Below, piece by piece: positions 25,188 through 35,302 of a DNA stretch of 64,000 nucleotides (positions within the stretch are counted from its first letter, which is position 1; each line of letters opens with the position of its first letter). The notes beneath the pieces were generated by a model. That model was not told where the DNA came from, made no database searches, and was given only the letters and a program-made list of their open reading frames with translations. The position numbers and the translations under genes were made by a program. The stretch is from Colwellia sp. (GTDB taxonomy: Bacteria; Pseudomonadota; Gammaproteobacteria; Enterobacterales; Alteromonadaceae). The stretch is from contig NZ_JABSPA010000001.1 in NCBI RefSeq assembly GCF_013214175.1, positions 460,409 through 524,408 on the forward strand. The letters are read 5' to 3'.

Positions 25188-27047
25188 ATGAAAATAAAAT
25201 CAATTCGTTCTGCCATGTTAGCAGCCGGACTGTCAATATTAGCAACGGCTTGTAGTCAAACAAGCATTGAAGACACAAGACTTAGAACTGAAATAGCACA
25301 AAAAATCATGATTGATTTGCGCTATTACTGTGAAGAGGAAACCAGTGAAGAGTATTGTCGAACCCCTCTAACTCAACTACCTGACTCCATAGCTAAGGTT
25401 ATTAGTGACAGCAATATCGGTGGTATTATTTTGTTTGCTGATAACTTAGTCAGTACTGAGCAAACCATCAAACTCAATTTTGATTTGCAACAGGCGGCAG
25501 CAAGATCCGATTTTGGCTCCGCCTTGCTTATTTCTATTGATCAGGAGGGTGGACGGGTATTTAGAACTTCAAGAGCTGAAACAATCGCTTTTACCGGTAA
25601 TATGTCTATCGGGGCAACTTATGCAAAACACGGCAGTTATTATGCACGTGAAACTGCACGGGTGATTGGTAGCGAGCTAAATGCACTTGGCATTAATGTA
25701 AATCATGCGCCAACGGTAGATGTAAATGCTAACCCAAATAACCCGGTAATTAATGTACGTTCATTTGGTGAAGACCCTGAAATTGTTGCCGAGTTGGGTC
25801 AAGTACAATTAATTGCATTTCAGCAACAAGGTATTATTGGTACGCTAAAGCATTTCCCAGGTCATGGTGACACAGCTACCGATAGTCATACTGGCTTGCC
25901 TCAGGTAAACCATGATATTGAAACTATCTACAGCATGGATATTGGCCCGTTTAAGCAAATTATAAAAAATCATGCTCCGGGTATGATCATGACCGCTCAT
26001 ATTCAATACCCAACATTAGATAGCAGTACCTTTATTTCAATCGATGGCAAAGAAATGATCAAGCCAGCGACTATGTCACGGGTAATACTTACTGACATTT
26101 TACGCGAGGAGCTAGCTTTTAAGGGCGTTGTTATTACCGACGCTATGGATATGGCTGGAATTAAGAACTTCTTTACTATGCATGATGCGGTTATAAATAG
26201 CTTTAAGGCTGGCGCTGATATAGCTTTGATGCCAATTAAAATTAGTACACCAAAAGATTTGAATAAATTATCAAACTTGATTGACTCAATTGTTATCGCG
26301 GTAAACTCGGGAGAGCTTAACCGTGCAGAAATATTTCATTCATTTGAGCGGATACAAAAATTAAAAAGTGACTACAAATTAGATCAGGCTTTTAGTAAAA
26401 AATTAGCAGAGGAAATCGCTAAGGCAAAAAATATTTTAGCGACGCCAGAGAATAAAAACATAGAAAGAAAACTTGCCGAAGATGCAATAACACTGGTCAG
26501 CCAAAAGCGTAAAATCTTACCGATAAATGCAGATGAACGTATTCATTTGATAATGCCAGATCAGGCAAAGTGTTTAGCTTTAGTTAGTGGCTTAAAGGCA
26601 GAGTTAGGCACGGGTAATTCAATTAGTTGTACCAGTATGCAAAGCTATAGTGTCATTGAGGCGCAAGAGGCAATAGCTAAAGCCGACGTAATACTTGGTG
26701 CACATATAGCCCCTCGTCAAAGTGCCGCTGAAATGGGAGGAATGGACGATTTAGTCGCGAATAAGGAATTGAGTAAAAAAGTTATTGGCCCAGAAGTTGT
26801 TTATAATTTGCTTGAGCAAGGGCAAAAGCTCAACAAAAAGGTTATTTTTGTTAGTTTAAGAACGCCTTATGAAATAGCAATATTTAGTCAAGTGGCCGAT
26901 GTGTCATTAGCAACTTATGCCTACAATACCCATAAAAATCCAGAAACTGGCAATTTTGAAAGCCCGGCTTTAAATGCTTTAGCTAAAGTGATTACCGGTA
27001 AAGTTCTGGCTAAGGGCAGTCTACCGGTGACCGTTAAAGATTTGTAA
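25188..27047 (+). CDS. nagZ: GH3 beta-N-acetylhexosaminidase, exported lipoprotein NagZ-like
   Basis: Would remove GlcNAc from GlcNAc-MurNAc fragments. I use ATG 25188 (AGGA upstream) because it places a lipoprotein signal ending ILATAC (Cys22) at the N-terminus; the ATG at 25152 adds 12 residues. The GH3 N-domain shows GGIILFADNL, LISIDQEGGRVFR (114-126), KHFPGHGDTATDSHTGLP (221-238) with the His/Asp acid-base element typical of NagZ, and VITDAMDMAGI (315-325) with nucleophile Asp318. At 619 residues it carries an additional C-terminal domain of about 250 residues. This two-domain exported form is like B. subtilis NagZ, not the 340-residue cytoplasmic E. coli enzyme. It therefore fits external cell-wall breakdown, together with NamZ. 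Confidence 0.9.
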   Translation: MKIKSIRSAMLAAGLSILATACSQTSIEDTRLRTEIAQKIMIDLRYYCEEETSEEYCRTPLTQLPDSIAKVISDSNIGGIILFADNLVSTEQTIKLNFDLQQAAARSDFGSALLISIDQEGGRVFRTSRAETIAFTGNMSIGATYAKHGSYYARETARVIGSELNALGINVNHAPTVDVNANPNNPVINVRSFGEDPEIVAELGQVQLIAFQQQGIIGTLKHFPGHGDTATDSHTGLPQVNHDIETIYSMDIGPFKQIIKNHAPGMIMTAHIQYPTLDSSTFISIDGKEMIKPATMSRVILTDILREELAFKGVVITDAMDMAGIKNFFTMHDAVINSFKAGADIALMPIKISTPKDLNKLSNLIDSIVIAVNSGELNRAEIFHSFERIQKLKSDYKLDQAFSKKLAEEIAKAKNILATPENKNIERKLAEDAITLVSQKRKILPINADERIHLIMPDQAKCLALVSGLKAELGTGNSISCTSMQSYSVIEAQEAIAKADVILGAHIAPRQSAAEMGGMDDLVANKELSKKVIGPEVVYNLLEQGQKLNKKVIFVSLRTPYEIAIFSQVADVSLATYAYNTHKNPETGNFESPALNALAKVITGKVLAKGSLPVTVKDL

Positions 27048-27093
27048 AGTTGACTTGCTTAGCTATATTGCTTAGTTAACTTGATAAATATTG

Positions 27094-27129
27094 CCCCTTC
27101 AGTTTAAAACCAAGTTCATACTGAAGGGG
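27094..27129 (+). terminator. Terminator after the NagZ-like gene
   Basis: CCCCTTCAGT (27094-27103) pairs perfectly with ACTGAAGGGG (27120-27129); a TTTTT lies eight nt on. The remaining gap to 27427 has only a 7-bp hairpin, CGACGCA/TGCGTCG at 27273-27297, and no gene. Confidence 0.7.
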
Positions 27130-27427
27130 TAGTGTTTTTGATATATATTTAAGTTAGCAGATGATGGCACATTACATGGTTCGCCTGAACCTGCTAATAA
27201 CTTACTAGATTTCAAACTATCAGTACGTTTCTTTTATGACCAAATAAAAACATAATAAAATAAATTTTTAAACGACGCAGCCACAGGTAGTGCGTCGATT
27301 CACATCTATATAATCTGTCATGTACCTAATGACTTTAAAGAGAATCAAACAGCTTGTTACTGAGCTAGTCGCTAAAGGTATGAACTGGTTTAAGGGGAAT
27401 ATCATGAAAGTAGTAACAATGAATTAA

Positions 27428-27909
27428 GCATTTAAACCTAGCTGAACATAAATTCGGTAAAGGTAATATAACCGCAGAAGTGTTTCAGGGCGATAGAAGG
27501 GCAGAGCGAACAAAACATCAGGTAAAGTGTTAATTGCCACGGATATCACTGACCTTGCTCTCGACATGGAAAAACTACCTGTGGTAATCAACTTTAACTT
27601 AAAGCCCATCAGGATAGATGCATGGTACTGGTCGAATAGGCTGTGATGGTGAAGTAGACTTAGCAATATCGCTTATGAAGATTATCATCATTTCAAAGTG
27701 ATAGAAAAGAAGAACAAGATAAGGCTTGAACGTAAGCAGGTATCAGGTTGCAGGCTTTGAAGTTGATGAAGAGATCACAGCAAAGCTGTTAAACGCAATT
27801 TATCCATGGCGGCACCTGAATGATCTGGAAAGAAAAAGGCTAACAAAAGCTTAAAAAGTAAAAGTCAGTGAATGGCTATATCGGGGTAGAGTACTCTAAA
27901 CTAGAGTAA
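27428..27909 (+). pseudogene. Decayed C-terminal copy of a DEAD-box RNA helicase
   Basis: This stretch matches, base by base with many gaps, the last third of the intact helicase gene at 51079-52416. Shared strings include GCAGAAGTGTTTCA, AAACTACCTGTGGTAATCAA, TTAGCAATATCGCTTAT, GATTATCATCATTTCAAAGT and TTGATGAAGAGATCAC. The copy has a 7-nt loss after GCTTAT, lacks the HRIGRSGRAG part in frame and has several stops. Helicase motifs I-III are absent. It is a dead partial duplication or a relic of a related gene. Confidence 0.88.
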
Positions 27910-28073
27910 GTAGTTGCTAATCATGTAGCTTTTACTTTATCTACTTGATAGTAAGTTGATGAGGTATAGTGGAGTGAGTCAACACTATACCTCCTTGAGG
28001 TTTAGCGGATTTAAGAGCGGCCGGAATAGACGCTATGCTATGTACATAGCGTTGATTATGAATATAGTTACCG

Positions 28074-29690
28074 CTAGACTTTGAACTTCGATGTTGTTTC
28101 TTGTAATTGCGCTGAGTTATTATCAAGCATTAGAGCAACTTGACCAATCTCTTCAATCGAGATCTGTGTTGCACCAAAACTACCGTGCATTTGTTCTATA
28201 TTATCAACAACAATTTTAGCAACACTTGATTGCTCTTCCGTCGCGGTTGCAATTTGACTGTTCATTGAACTAATATGGCCAATCTGAGCTTTAATTTTAG
28301 TTAATGATTTATCCACTTCTAGCGATATTTTTTCATTACTGTGTGCCTGCTTGCTTGCTAACTCCATAGTCGTCACCGATTTATCTGCTGCAGATATTAA
28401 TTTATCTAATAACTCTCTTATTTCGGTGGTTGATAAGGCCGTTCGAGAGGCGAGGCTGCGCACTTCATCAGCAACCACAGCAAAACCTCGGCCTTGCTCA
28501 CCAGCTCTTGCTGCTTCTATTGCCGCGTTTAAAGCAAGTAAGTTGGTTTGATCAGCAATACCATTGATTACATCAAGAATTTTGTTCATGTTTTGCGAAT
28601 CTTTTGCCAACTGATCAATAACATGCGATGCATTATTTATCTCTTGTGCTAGCGCCGTAGAAACCGACAAAGATTTCTGAACATTTTCCATGCCTAAATT
28701 AACCTCAGACTCACCTTCATCTGCAGCTGATGCGGCTTCGGCTGCAGACTTAGCAATATCAGTAACACTAAATTGCATTTCAATCATCGACTGTTTCGTT
28801 ATTTCGGCAACATCGGCTTGCTCTTGCACATTTTCATTTACATCCCGGACTTTATTCGTTAGCTGCTCAGCACATCGAGTCAGTGGTGGTACAGTATCAA
28901 TTACCTCTTTGACAATACCTCTTAGAAATTGAGTAAAAGCATTAAAGTTTTTTGCAACACTGCCAAGTTCATCTTGACTAGCGACATTAATTTGATTGGT
29001 TAAGTCGCCGCCACCTAAGGCTAGTTTTTGTAAAGATGAATCAATAATAACAACAGATTGACTTACAGAACGAGCAATAATCACACTAAGAAAAGACATC
29101 ACTAAGAGAAGTGAAATACCTAATAGTATGCTTAAATCTCTAGACTCATTGGCATTGGTAATCGTTTTTTTAATTAACGATTTAAATAAATTAGCGGCAC
29201 TTTCTTTATCTTGCTTTAACAACGTTTCAACGTGTTCAAACAGATTGGTTTTTTCTTCAATTTTAGGCTTAGCCGATTGAAAATCTATTTCGTCATTAAT
29301 AAAAGCCAAAGATATATTTTTACTTATGCTGTTGTATGCTTTACTTTCTTTTATCAAGTTATTAATCCCAGTAAAACTACTGTCCAGTGACTCTATGCGC
29401 TTATAATTAGCAATTAAACGGCCAAACATTTCTTCAGCTTGTTCAATCAAATCTTCATCACCAAAAGAAACGCTTTGAGTATAAACTTCATCAATACGTT
29501 GCCAACGAGTCACATTTTCACTGGTTAAGTTAACCAAATGTATGGTGGTGTTCTCTATAGTATTTAATAAGCGCTGATTGGTAGATATGGCATTTATATT
29601 AATAATTAAATTAACGACAAAGCTTAATATGGCAATAGCTAATATTGCCAAAATTTTATAAAAAATAGGTAACTTTTTAAAAATGCTCAT
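28074..29690 (-). CDS. Methyl-accepting chemotaxis protein
   Basis: A 538-residue chemoreceptor. Membrane segments lie near residues 11-31 and 186-206, enclosing a periplasmic sensor of about 150 residues (four-helix type, with no Cache signature seen). A HAMP domain follows, then a signalling domain with the hairpin tip [18 protein letters not shown] and [18 protein letters not shown]. It has no C-terminal CheR-binding pentapeptide. It follows the PstS-like gene by 105 nt on the same strand as the porin-like gene, so a ligand taken up or bound by those proteins may be its signal. That link is inference. Confidence 0.93.
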   Translation of the reverse strand: MSIFKKLPIFYKILAILAIAILSFVVNLIININAISTNQRLLNTIENTTIHLVNLTSENVTRWQRIDEVYTQSVSFGDEDLIEQAEEMFGRLIANYKRIESLDSSFTGINNLIKESKAYNSISKNISLAFINDEIDFQSAKPKIEEKTNLFEHVETLLKQDKESAANLFKSLIKKTITNANESRDLSILLGISLLLVMSFLSVIIARSVSQSVVIIDSSLQKLALGGGDLTNQINVASQDELGSVAKNFNAFTQFLRGIVKEVIDTVPPLTRCAEQLTNKVRDVNENVQEQADVAEITKQSMIEMQFSVTDIAKSAAEAASAADEGESEVNLGMENVQKSLSVSTALAQEINNASHVIDQLAKDSQNMNKILDVINGIADQTNLLALNAAIEAARAGEQGRGFAVVADEVRSLASRTALSTTEIRELLDKLISAADKSVTTMELASKQAHSNEKISLEVDKSLTKIKAQIGHISSMNSQIATATEEQSSVAKIVVDNIEQMHGSFGATQISIEEIGQVALMLDNNSAQLQETTSKFKV

Positions 29691-29795
29691 ACTGACCTCT
29701 AAGACTAAATAGACTACTACTCTCTACTATATTTGTTAATAAAAGGGCACTAAGGTCAAAATAACCTTAGTGGCTGACCTTTATAAAGTTGCTCG

Positions 29796-30209
29796 TTAGT
29801 AATTGAGGACAACTCTAACTTCATCGTTAACGTCACTACTGTTAACAAAACCAATGGCTTTAGGATCCTTTTTTATTGCCGCAATAATCTCTGCGGCAGT
29901 ATCAAGTTCGGTTGCAGGTGTTCCTTTGCCAGTAAAGGCAAGCTTAGACCAATAAGACTTAAATTGGCTATTGGATTTTTTCAACGCTTTTTTGCGAAAG
30001 TATTCAGTATCGTCTTGGCTACTAGGCAAGGTATATACTTTTACTTTGCCACCATCAGAAAACGCTTTTGTTTTACCTAGGTATATTTTTTTAACCAATT
30101 TTGCATCAATATTATTGTTATTTGCAGAATTTACAATAACAGCAACCTCAGCAAATGCACTTTGGCTTAACACCAACATGGTGATGACTAACATTTTATA
30201 AGCATTCAT
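29796..30209 (-). CDS. Small PstS-like periplasmic binding protein
   Basis: A 137-residue protein with a signal peptide (residues 1-20, ending QSAFA) and the short PBP-like fold related to phosphate-binding PstS: KIYLGKTKAFSDGGKVKVY in the middle and KAIGFVNSSDV near the end. At half the size of true PstS it probably does not serve an ABC transporter, and none is nearby. In marine Gammaproteobacteria such proteins often sit beside signalling genes. Here it lies 10 nt after the porin-like gene and precedes a chemoreceptor, so it may present a ligand to the receptor. Ligand unknown. Confidence 0.8.
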   Translation of the reverse strand: MNAYKMLVITMLVLSQSAFAEVAVIVNSANNNNIDAKLVKKIYLGKTKAFSDGGKVKVYTLPSSQDDTEYFRKKALKKSNSQFKSYWSKLAFTGKGTPATELDTAAEIIAAIKKDPKAIGFVNSSDVNDEVRVVLNY

Positions 30210-30219
30210 CTCAATCTCC

Positions 30220-31317
30220 TTAAAAAACCAGATCTACGCCAAAAGAAAGTGATTTGCTGTCACCTGCTACGGCAAAATCATGGGAGTTGTCTTTTACATC
30301 ATCGTATTGAATTTTAAATGCAGCCGCATCATGGAAGTCCCAACGAAGTCCTACTGAAGTCGTGTTATGGTTTTCACCATCAACAACACCATCACCTTTT
30401 TGTTTCATGCTTGAATAAACAATAAATGGAGTTAGGTTATTGATTCTATAACCAAAAGTAATCATGTTTGTATCTAAGTTACCATCAAATTCCAAATCTA
30501 AACGATTAATTTCACTTAAGATAAACCAATTATCAAAGTCCACATTAAAAGCGGCACCAAAGAATTTACCATCTCTGCTATCTTTACCGCCCCACATTAC
30601 CTGCTCACCACCAATATCGCGTTCGTTAGTGTATTGCATATAAGTAAAACGTGTTTCAAACCAATCTTTGCTGAGGTTTATTACACCACCCATCATGTCC
30701 TTCCATATTTCTTTGGTCGTATCACCAAAAAAGAAATCCCCTAACAGTTTATTTTCTTTATCCTCTTCTTTACCTGCATAGAGATTAGTTGCCAACGACC
30801 AATCACCCAAATCGGTGTTATACATCAAATTAATACCGTTATAGTTAAATATTTGCCAGGTATAGTTATCAGCCGGAGCACGCATCCATACATAGGCGTA
30901 ACCAACATCATAAAAATCAGAATAATAAAAAAGTGGTAAGCGCTTTCGCCCGGCTTGAACGGTCCAGTTTTCATTTATGTCATAAGAAAGGTAAGCCCAT
31001 TCAAATTTAGGTGAGTAATCATCAACACCCCGACCAACAAGTTGAGCTATGGCAGTCAACCCATCGTTAAGATCGGCAGTTATCTGTAAACCAAATAAAC
31101 TTTCAGGAGCCATATCCCACTCTTCACTATAAGCAGAGACAATGGGATAGTCAGCTAGAAACGTTGGTGGCACACCATAATGTTCTACACCCGTACCACT
31201 TAAAACTTTGCCAGCATTAATACTGGCAAAACCAGACAAATTAATTTCAGCCAGACTTAACATACTTATCAAGCATGAAGTAGCTGCCGCTAATTTGATA
31301 AATGAAATAAATTTCAT
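30220..31317 (-). CDS. Outer-membrane porin-like beta-barrel protein
   Basis: A 365-residue exported protein: signal peptide of about 23 residues, then alternating aromatic/polar strands throughout (for example NWTVQAGRKRLPLFYYSDFY and FKIQYDDVKDN) and a terminal Phe in SFGVDLVF, as in proteins inserted by the Bam machine. It resembles putative porins found next to small PstS-like proteins in Alteromonadales. Substrate unknown. It is first in a three-gene minus-strand set with the PstS-like protein and the chemoreceptor. Confidence 0.8.
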   Translation of the reverse strand: MKFISFIKLAAATSCLISMLSLAEINLSGFASINAGKVLSGTGVEHYGVPPTFLADYPIVSAYSEEWDMAPESLFGLQITADLNDGLTAIAQLVGRGVDDYSPKFEWAYLSYDINENWTVQAGRKRLPLFYYSDFYDVGYAYVWMRAPADNYTWQIFNYNGINLMYNTDLGDWSLATNLYAGKEEDKENKLLGDFFFGDTTKEIWKDMMGGVINLSKDWFETRFTYMQYTNERDIGGEQVMWGGKDSRDGKFFGAAFNVDFDNWFILSEINRLDLEFDGNLDTNMITFGYRINNLTPFIVYSSMKQKGDGVVDGENHNTTSVGLRWDFHDAAAFKIQYDDVKDNSHDFAVAGDSKSLSFGVDLVF

Positions 31318-31828
31318 GGCATTCTCTCTTAATATTTAAATGACTAAAGTTAACTTCATAACCCTATAAATAATCACGCTTTTAATAGAGTTATTATCAA
31401 GCGATGATTTCACGATATATGGGCTTGCAACGAAAGGGGATAAGTTTAATTTACCTTATCAGTTAAGTTGAGAAGTATAATAAAATCAAGGAAATGTATG
31501 AGGGGATAGTGTTTTTGATAAAATGTATATTTGTTATTTTATTTTTGCTTGGTGTAACTTAAGCCTTGGTCAGAATGTTACCTAGTGCTGTTTTGAGTTT
31601 GCTAATGAAACAAGCTAGGGCTAAGGTCCTTTTCTGATTTAACTAGACAATTTGTAATTCAGAAAAGTACTTTTGCTGACACTTAACAGGTGAAATTAGT
31701 GTGTTTAGGAGCGAGAAGCTGGCGATATAACGCCTTTTTTAACAATAGTTAATGTTTTTCATGCTGGATCATTGGCCACTTTGTCAGTACAAACCAAGAT
31801 CCAGTTATGTTGTTCTTTGACTAAGGCG
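31318..31828. other. Intergenic region between SNF2 gene and porin-like gene
   Basis: 511 nt with no frame, RNA or strong hairpin recognised. It should hold the promoter of the porin/PstS-like/chemoreceptor set on the minus strand, but I cannot point to a convincing -35/-10 pair. Confidence 0.4.
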
Positions 31829-34800
31829 CTAATCTAGCGGTGCCAGCAACGCTCCTAAAATATCATCCGTTAAACTCAGCTTTTTATCACTCACTTCTTC
31901 CGATAACAACGCCTTGGCTAGCTCTGCCTTATTCTGCTGTATTTTCAGAATCTTTTCTTCAATTGAATTTTCAATAATATATTTGTAAACAAATACCGGT
32001 TTATCTTGGCCAATACGATAAGCTCTATCTGTGGCTTGGTTTTCTACCGCTGGATTCCACCAAGGGTCAAAATGGATAACCGTGTCGGCTGCGGTTAAGT
32101 TCAAACCCACACCACCTGCGCGCAAGCTAATTAAAAATACTGGCACGTCACCGCGTTGAAACTTATCAACTACCTCTTGTCGCTTAGTGGTGGCGCCGGT
32201 TAGTTTAACAAAACCAATATCCGCTGCCACCAACTCTTCCTCTATCAAAGCAAGCATGCTGGTAAACTGTGAAAAGATTAATATTCTACGGCCTTCATCA
32301 ATTTGCTCAGGCAATGTTTCCATTAAATAATCGAGCTTAGCGGATTTGTTTACTTTTTTAGCCCCTTCAAGTGATAATAACTTAGGGTGATTACATACCT
32401 GTCTTAACTTTAATAACGCATCTAAAACTTCTATCTGACTACGTTTTAAGCCCTTCTCAGCAATAATATCCTTTAAGCGACTATCCATGGCTAAACGCAC
32501 TGACTCATACAACTCAGCTTGTTTACCTTCAATACGCAGGGTTTGAATTATTATCGTTTTCGGCGGTAGCTCAGTGGCTATTTTGTCTTTGGTTCTACGT
32601 AAAATAAATGGTTTAATACGCTGATTTAATAACTGCTTACGCTCTTGATCACCATGTTTCTCTATAGGATTTCTAAATATTTTGGTAAATTGCCTTTGTC
32701 CGCCTAAAAATCCGGGCAGTAAAAAATTAAATTGTGCCCAGAATTCACCTAAATGATTCTCCATGGGTGTACCGGTTAAACACAATTTATGCTGCGCTCT
32801 GAGTGACTGAAACGCTTGGTATAATTTAGTTTTTGGATTTTTTATATAGTGAGCTTCATCAAGAATAAGGTAATAAAATTTATGCTGACAATAAAGATCT
32901 AAATCTTTAGTGAGCAGGGCATAACTGGTAATAATTAAATCAACGGGTTTTTTGACGCCTTCACTACCTTCAAGCCTTTGCAGGCAACCGAAGTGCTGAT
33001 AACGTTTGGTACCGTGTAATACTTGATACGAAAGTTCAGGGGTAAATTTTTCAATTTCATTCGCCCAGTTAAAAATAACACTGGTGGGCGCAACAATTAA
33101 CACCGGCTTAGTCAATCGGCCTTGCTGTTTTTCAATTAATAAGTGCGCCAAGGTTTGAATGGTTTTGCCTAAACCCATGTCATCAGCCAAAATACCGTTT
33201 AATTGATACTCGCGCAAAAACTGCAACCAGTTGAGTCCTTGATGCTGATAAGTTCTTAGGGTCGCGTTTAAACCTGTCGGCAGTGTCACCGCGGTTATTT
33301 TTTGAAAGTTTTTTAGCTTATCTGCCAGCTCTCTTAACCGACTTGCGCCTGCTGTTATCATTCCTTGGTCATCTAACATGGATAACGTTTGATGTCCTTG
33401 AAAGCGCGATAGCTCCATGGTGCCATCTTTATTTAAAGCGTTAGGCATAAAAAGTTCAATAAACTGCTTTAATATTGGCTGTACGCTTTGATAACGCAAG
33501 GCAACAAACTCACCATTGTCTAGGTCAACATAAATAGGCGTATCGGGAGAAATAAGCGGTTCTTTTTCGATAACTAAACCATCTTGATCTACATTTTCGT
33601 GAGCAACTTTTTCACCGTCAATCTTGTCGCGATCAACTTTGTCACGGTCCAAGAGGGCCGATCTAGGTAATTGTTCAATAGCACCGAGTAAAATAGGAAA
33701 CGCGGGCATTTTTTTACCATCAATGGTTAAGTTTAACCCTAAAGAGAAAAAATCATGATCATCGGTTTCAATCACTTCGGCATCAAATATGCTATCGGTG
33801 GCGAGCGATTTAAAATAAAAAGCATCGGCAAAGCTAATATGCCAGCCTAAATCTTTAAGTAAGGGGATTTCTTGATCTAAAAACTGATGCCAAGCATAAC
33901 GGCCTTGCAACATCATGGAAAACTTAGGCGTTTTATCGGCAAGTGAAGCGTCTTTATTCAAATACTCGGCATTAATAAAAGCGTAACGCTTAGGTATAGG
34001 CACAAGGCTAAATTTTAAGCGGGTCAATTTATCAATAACTGCTTGCTCAAAGGCTAAATCTCGATAAATTTTCCCTTCGTTTGATGCCTCAATTGAAGCC
34101 TCGCTTGAGATCTCACTCGAACTGTCGTTTTCACCCTCACTATCATTTTCACTATCAGTTAACCTTTTGGGTGTGATGGTAACACTCTCATTATGCGGAT
34201 TAACTAAATTACCTTGATAGGAAAAATTAACCCTCACATTACCCGTTTGTGGGTTTTTTTCTAGTGGCGTAGAAAAGTATAAATGCACTTCTGGCTTGGT
34301 TAGGTCTTGTGAAAACTGTGTTTTGGGTTTAGGTAAGCGTTGCACCGCATCACCCAACGACATAGACAGCTTATTCATTACCCAGGGTAATCTATCTTCT
34401 TCAAAAATGGGGGAGTTAAGTAAGTCAGCTTCAAAGTCGCAGCGAGTATTGGTATTAATTTGCCCAAAGCAATTTTTTTCTTCATCATAAAAACAAAGCG
34501 GTTGTGCTTTAATAATTTGAATACTGCTTGATGGCTCATTAAAAACCAACTTTAAAGTATGTAAATTATTATCCAGTGCTAGCCACTGCCACTCTGCTTC
34601 TATGGGCTCACTTAAGGTAATGGCTTGATCTAAGTTGAATTTTGCATCCCAAAAACAGCGATTTGTTTTTATAATCTGTGCAAATAAATCAAAATACTTA
34701 ATGTCATCACCAAATTGGTTAGTACGCATAACCTCGGTAATAACCGCGACATCCTCGTTAGTCGCATAGGCACTATTAATTAACGAACTGGTAGAATATT

Positions 34801-35302
34801 CACTGCCAAGGGAGCTACTCCAGCCGCCACTTTTTTTGGCGCGTGTTGATTTAATCGCTAAAGTATAATAATCGTCTTCGTTAAAACCGTTGGGTTTTAA
34901 AAAGTACAATAACGATTTTTGCTGAGGATTGGGTTGATATCTACTGGGCTGAGCTTGAAAGTGGCTAAGCCATCTATCAATAACTCTTTCAGGTGTGGCA
35001 ATACTGTTTCTATCAAAGTGTTCATGAATAAAACACTGCGCCAAGGCGGCACCATGTTTACAGTCACGGCCAACATAACAATCACAATAACTGGCAATAC
35101 CATCATGCTTAATATTTAACACTAAACGCGTTAAGTAAGTCGACTGATTAGAGCGCTCACTAAAAACGACACCACGAATTATTTCACCATCAAGGGCACA
35201 GGTTTTAATACCATCAGCCTGATAAATTCTAGTGCCTTTTTTCCACTCATTTTTAGTGAAGTGTTGTTCAAGTAATTCAGGGGTAAAAATGTTTTTGGCC
35301 AT
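31829..35302 (-). CDS. SNF2-family helicase with SWIM zinc finger
   Basis: A 1157-residue ATP-dependent DNA/chromatin-remodelling-type enzyme. The N-terminal SWIM finger has YCDCYVGRDCKHGAALAQC near 72-90. The SNF2 ATPase has DDMGLGKTIQTLAHLL near 706 (Walker A), LDEAHYIKNP near 816 (Walker B) and LCLTGTPMENHLGEFW. The helicase C part has ILIFSQFTSML, LISLRAGGVGLNLTAADTVI and DRAYRIGQDKPVFVYK. Related bacterial proteins occur widely, but their role is unclear; RNA-polymerase recycling (RapA) is a distant relative. Two low-complexity linkers stand out: a Ser/Glu/Asp-rich one near 381-407 and an Asp/Lys one near 548-571. Confidence 0.93.
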   Translation of the reverse strand: MAKNIFTPELLEQHFTKNEWKKGTRIYQADGIKTCALDGEIIRGVVFSERSNQSTYLTRLVLNIKHDGIASYCDCYVGRDCKHGAALAQCFIHEHFDRNSIATPERVIDRWLSHFQAQPSRYQPNPQQKSLLYFLKPNGFNEDDYYTLAIKSTRAKKSGGWSSSLGSEYSTSSLINSAYATNEDVAVITEVMRTNQFGDDIKYFDLFAQIIKTNRCFWDAKFNLDQAITLSEPIEAEWQWLALDNNLHTLKLVFNEPSSSIQIIKAQPLCFYDEEKNCFGQINTNTRCDFEADLLNSPIFEEDRLPWVMNKLSMSLGDAVQRLPKPKTQFSQDLTKPEVHLYFSTPLEKNPQTGNVRVNFSYQGNLVNPHNESVTITPKRLTDSENDSEGENDSSSEISSEASIEASNEGKIYRDLAFEQAVIDKLTRLKFSLVPIPKRYAFINAEYLNKDASLADKTPKFSMMLQGRYAWHQFLDQEIPLLKDLGWHISFADAFYFKSLATDSIFDAEVIETDDHDFFSLGLNLTIDGKKMPAFPILLGAIEQLPRSALLDRDKVDRDKIDGEKVAHENVDQDGLVIEKEPLISPDTPIYVDLDNGEFVALRYQSVQPILKQFIELFMPNALNKDGTMELSRFQGHQTLSMLDDQGMITAGASRLRELADKLKNFQKITAVTLPTGLNATLRTYQHQGLNWLQFLREYQLNGILADDMGLGKTIQTLAHLLIEKQQGRLTKPVLIVAPTSVIFNWANEIEKFTPELSYQVLHGTKRYQHFGCLQRLEGSEGVKKPVDLIITSYALLTKDLDLYCQHKFYYLILDEAHYIKNPKTKLYQAFQSLRAQHKLCLTGTPMENHLGEFWAQFNFLLPGFLGGQRQFTKIFRNPIEKHGDQERKQLLNQRIKPFILRRTKDKIATELPPKTIIIQTLRIEGKQAELYESVRLAMDSRLKDIIAEKGLKRSQIEVLDALLKLRQVCNHPKLLSLEGAKKVNKSAKLDYLMETLPEQIDEGRRILIFSQFTSMLALIEEELVAADIGFVKLTGATTKRQEVVDKFQRGDVPVFLISLRAGGVGLNLTAADTVIHFDPWWNPAVENQATDRAYRIGQDKPVFVYKYIIENSIEEKILKIQQNKAELAKALLSEEVSDKKLSLTDDILGALLAPLD

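Noticed and set aside
27330..27427. Short plus-strand frame starting near 27332 before the helicase relic
   Set aside because: No match to the helicase gene and no motif; not supportable as a gene.
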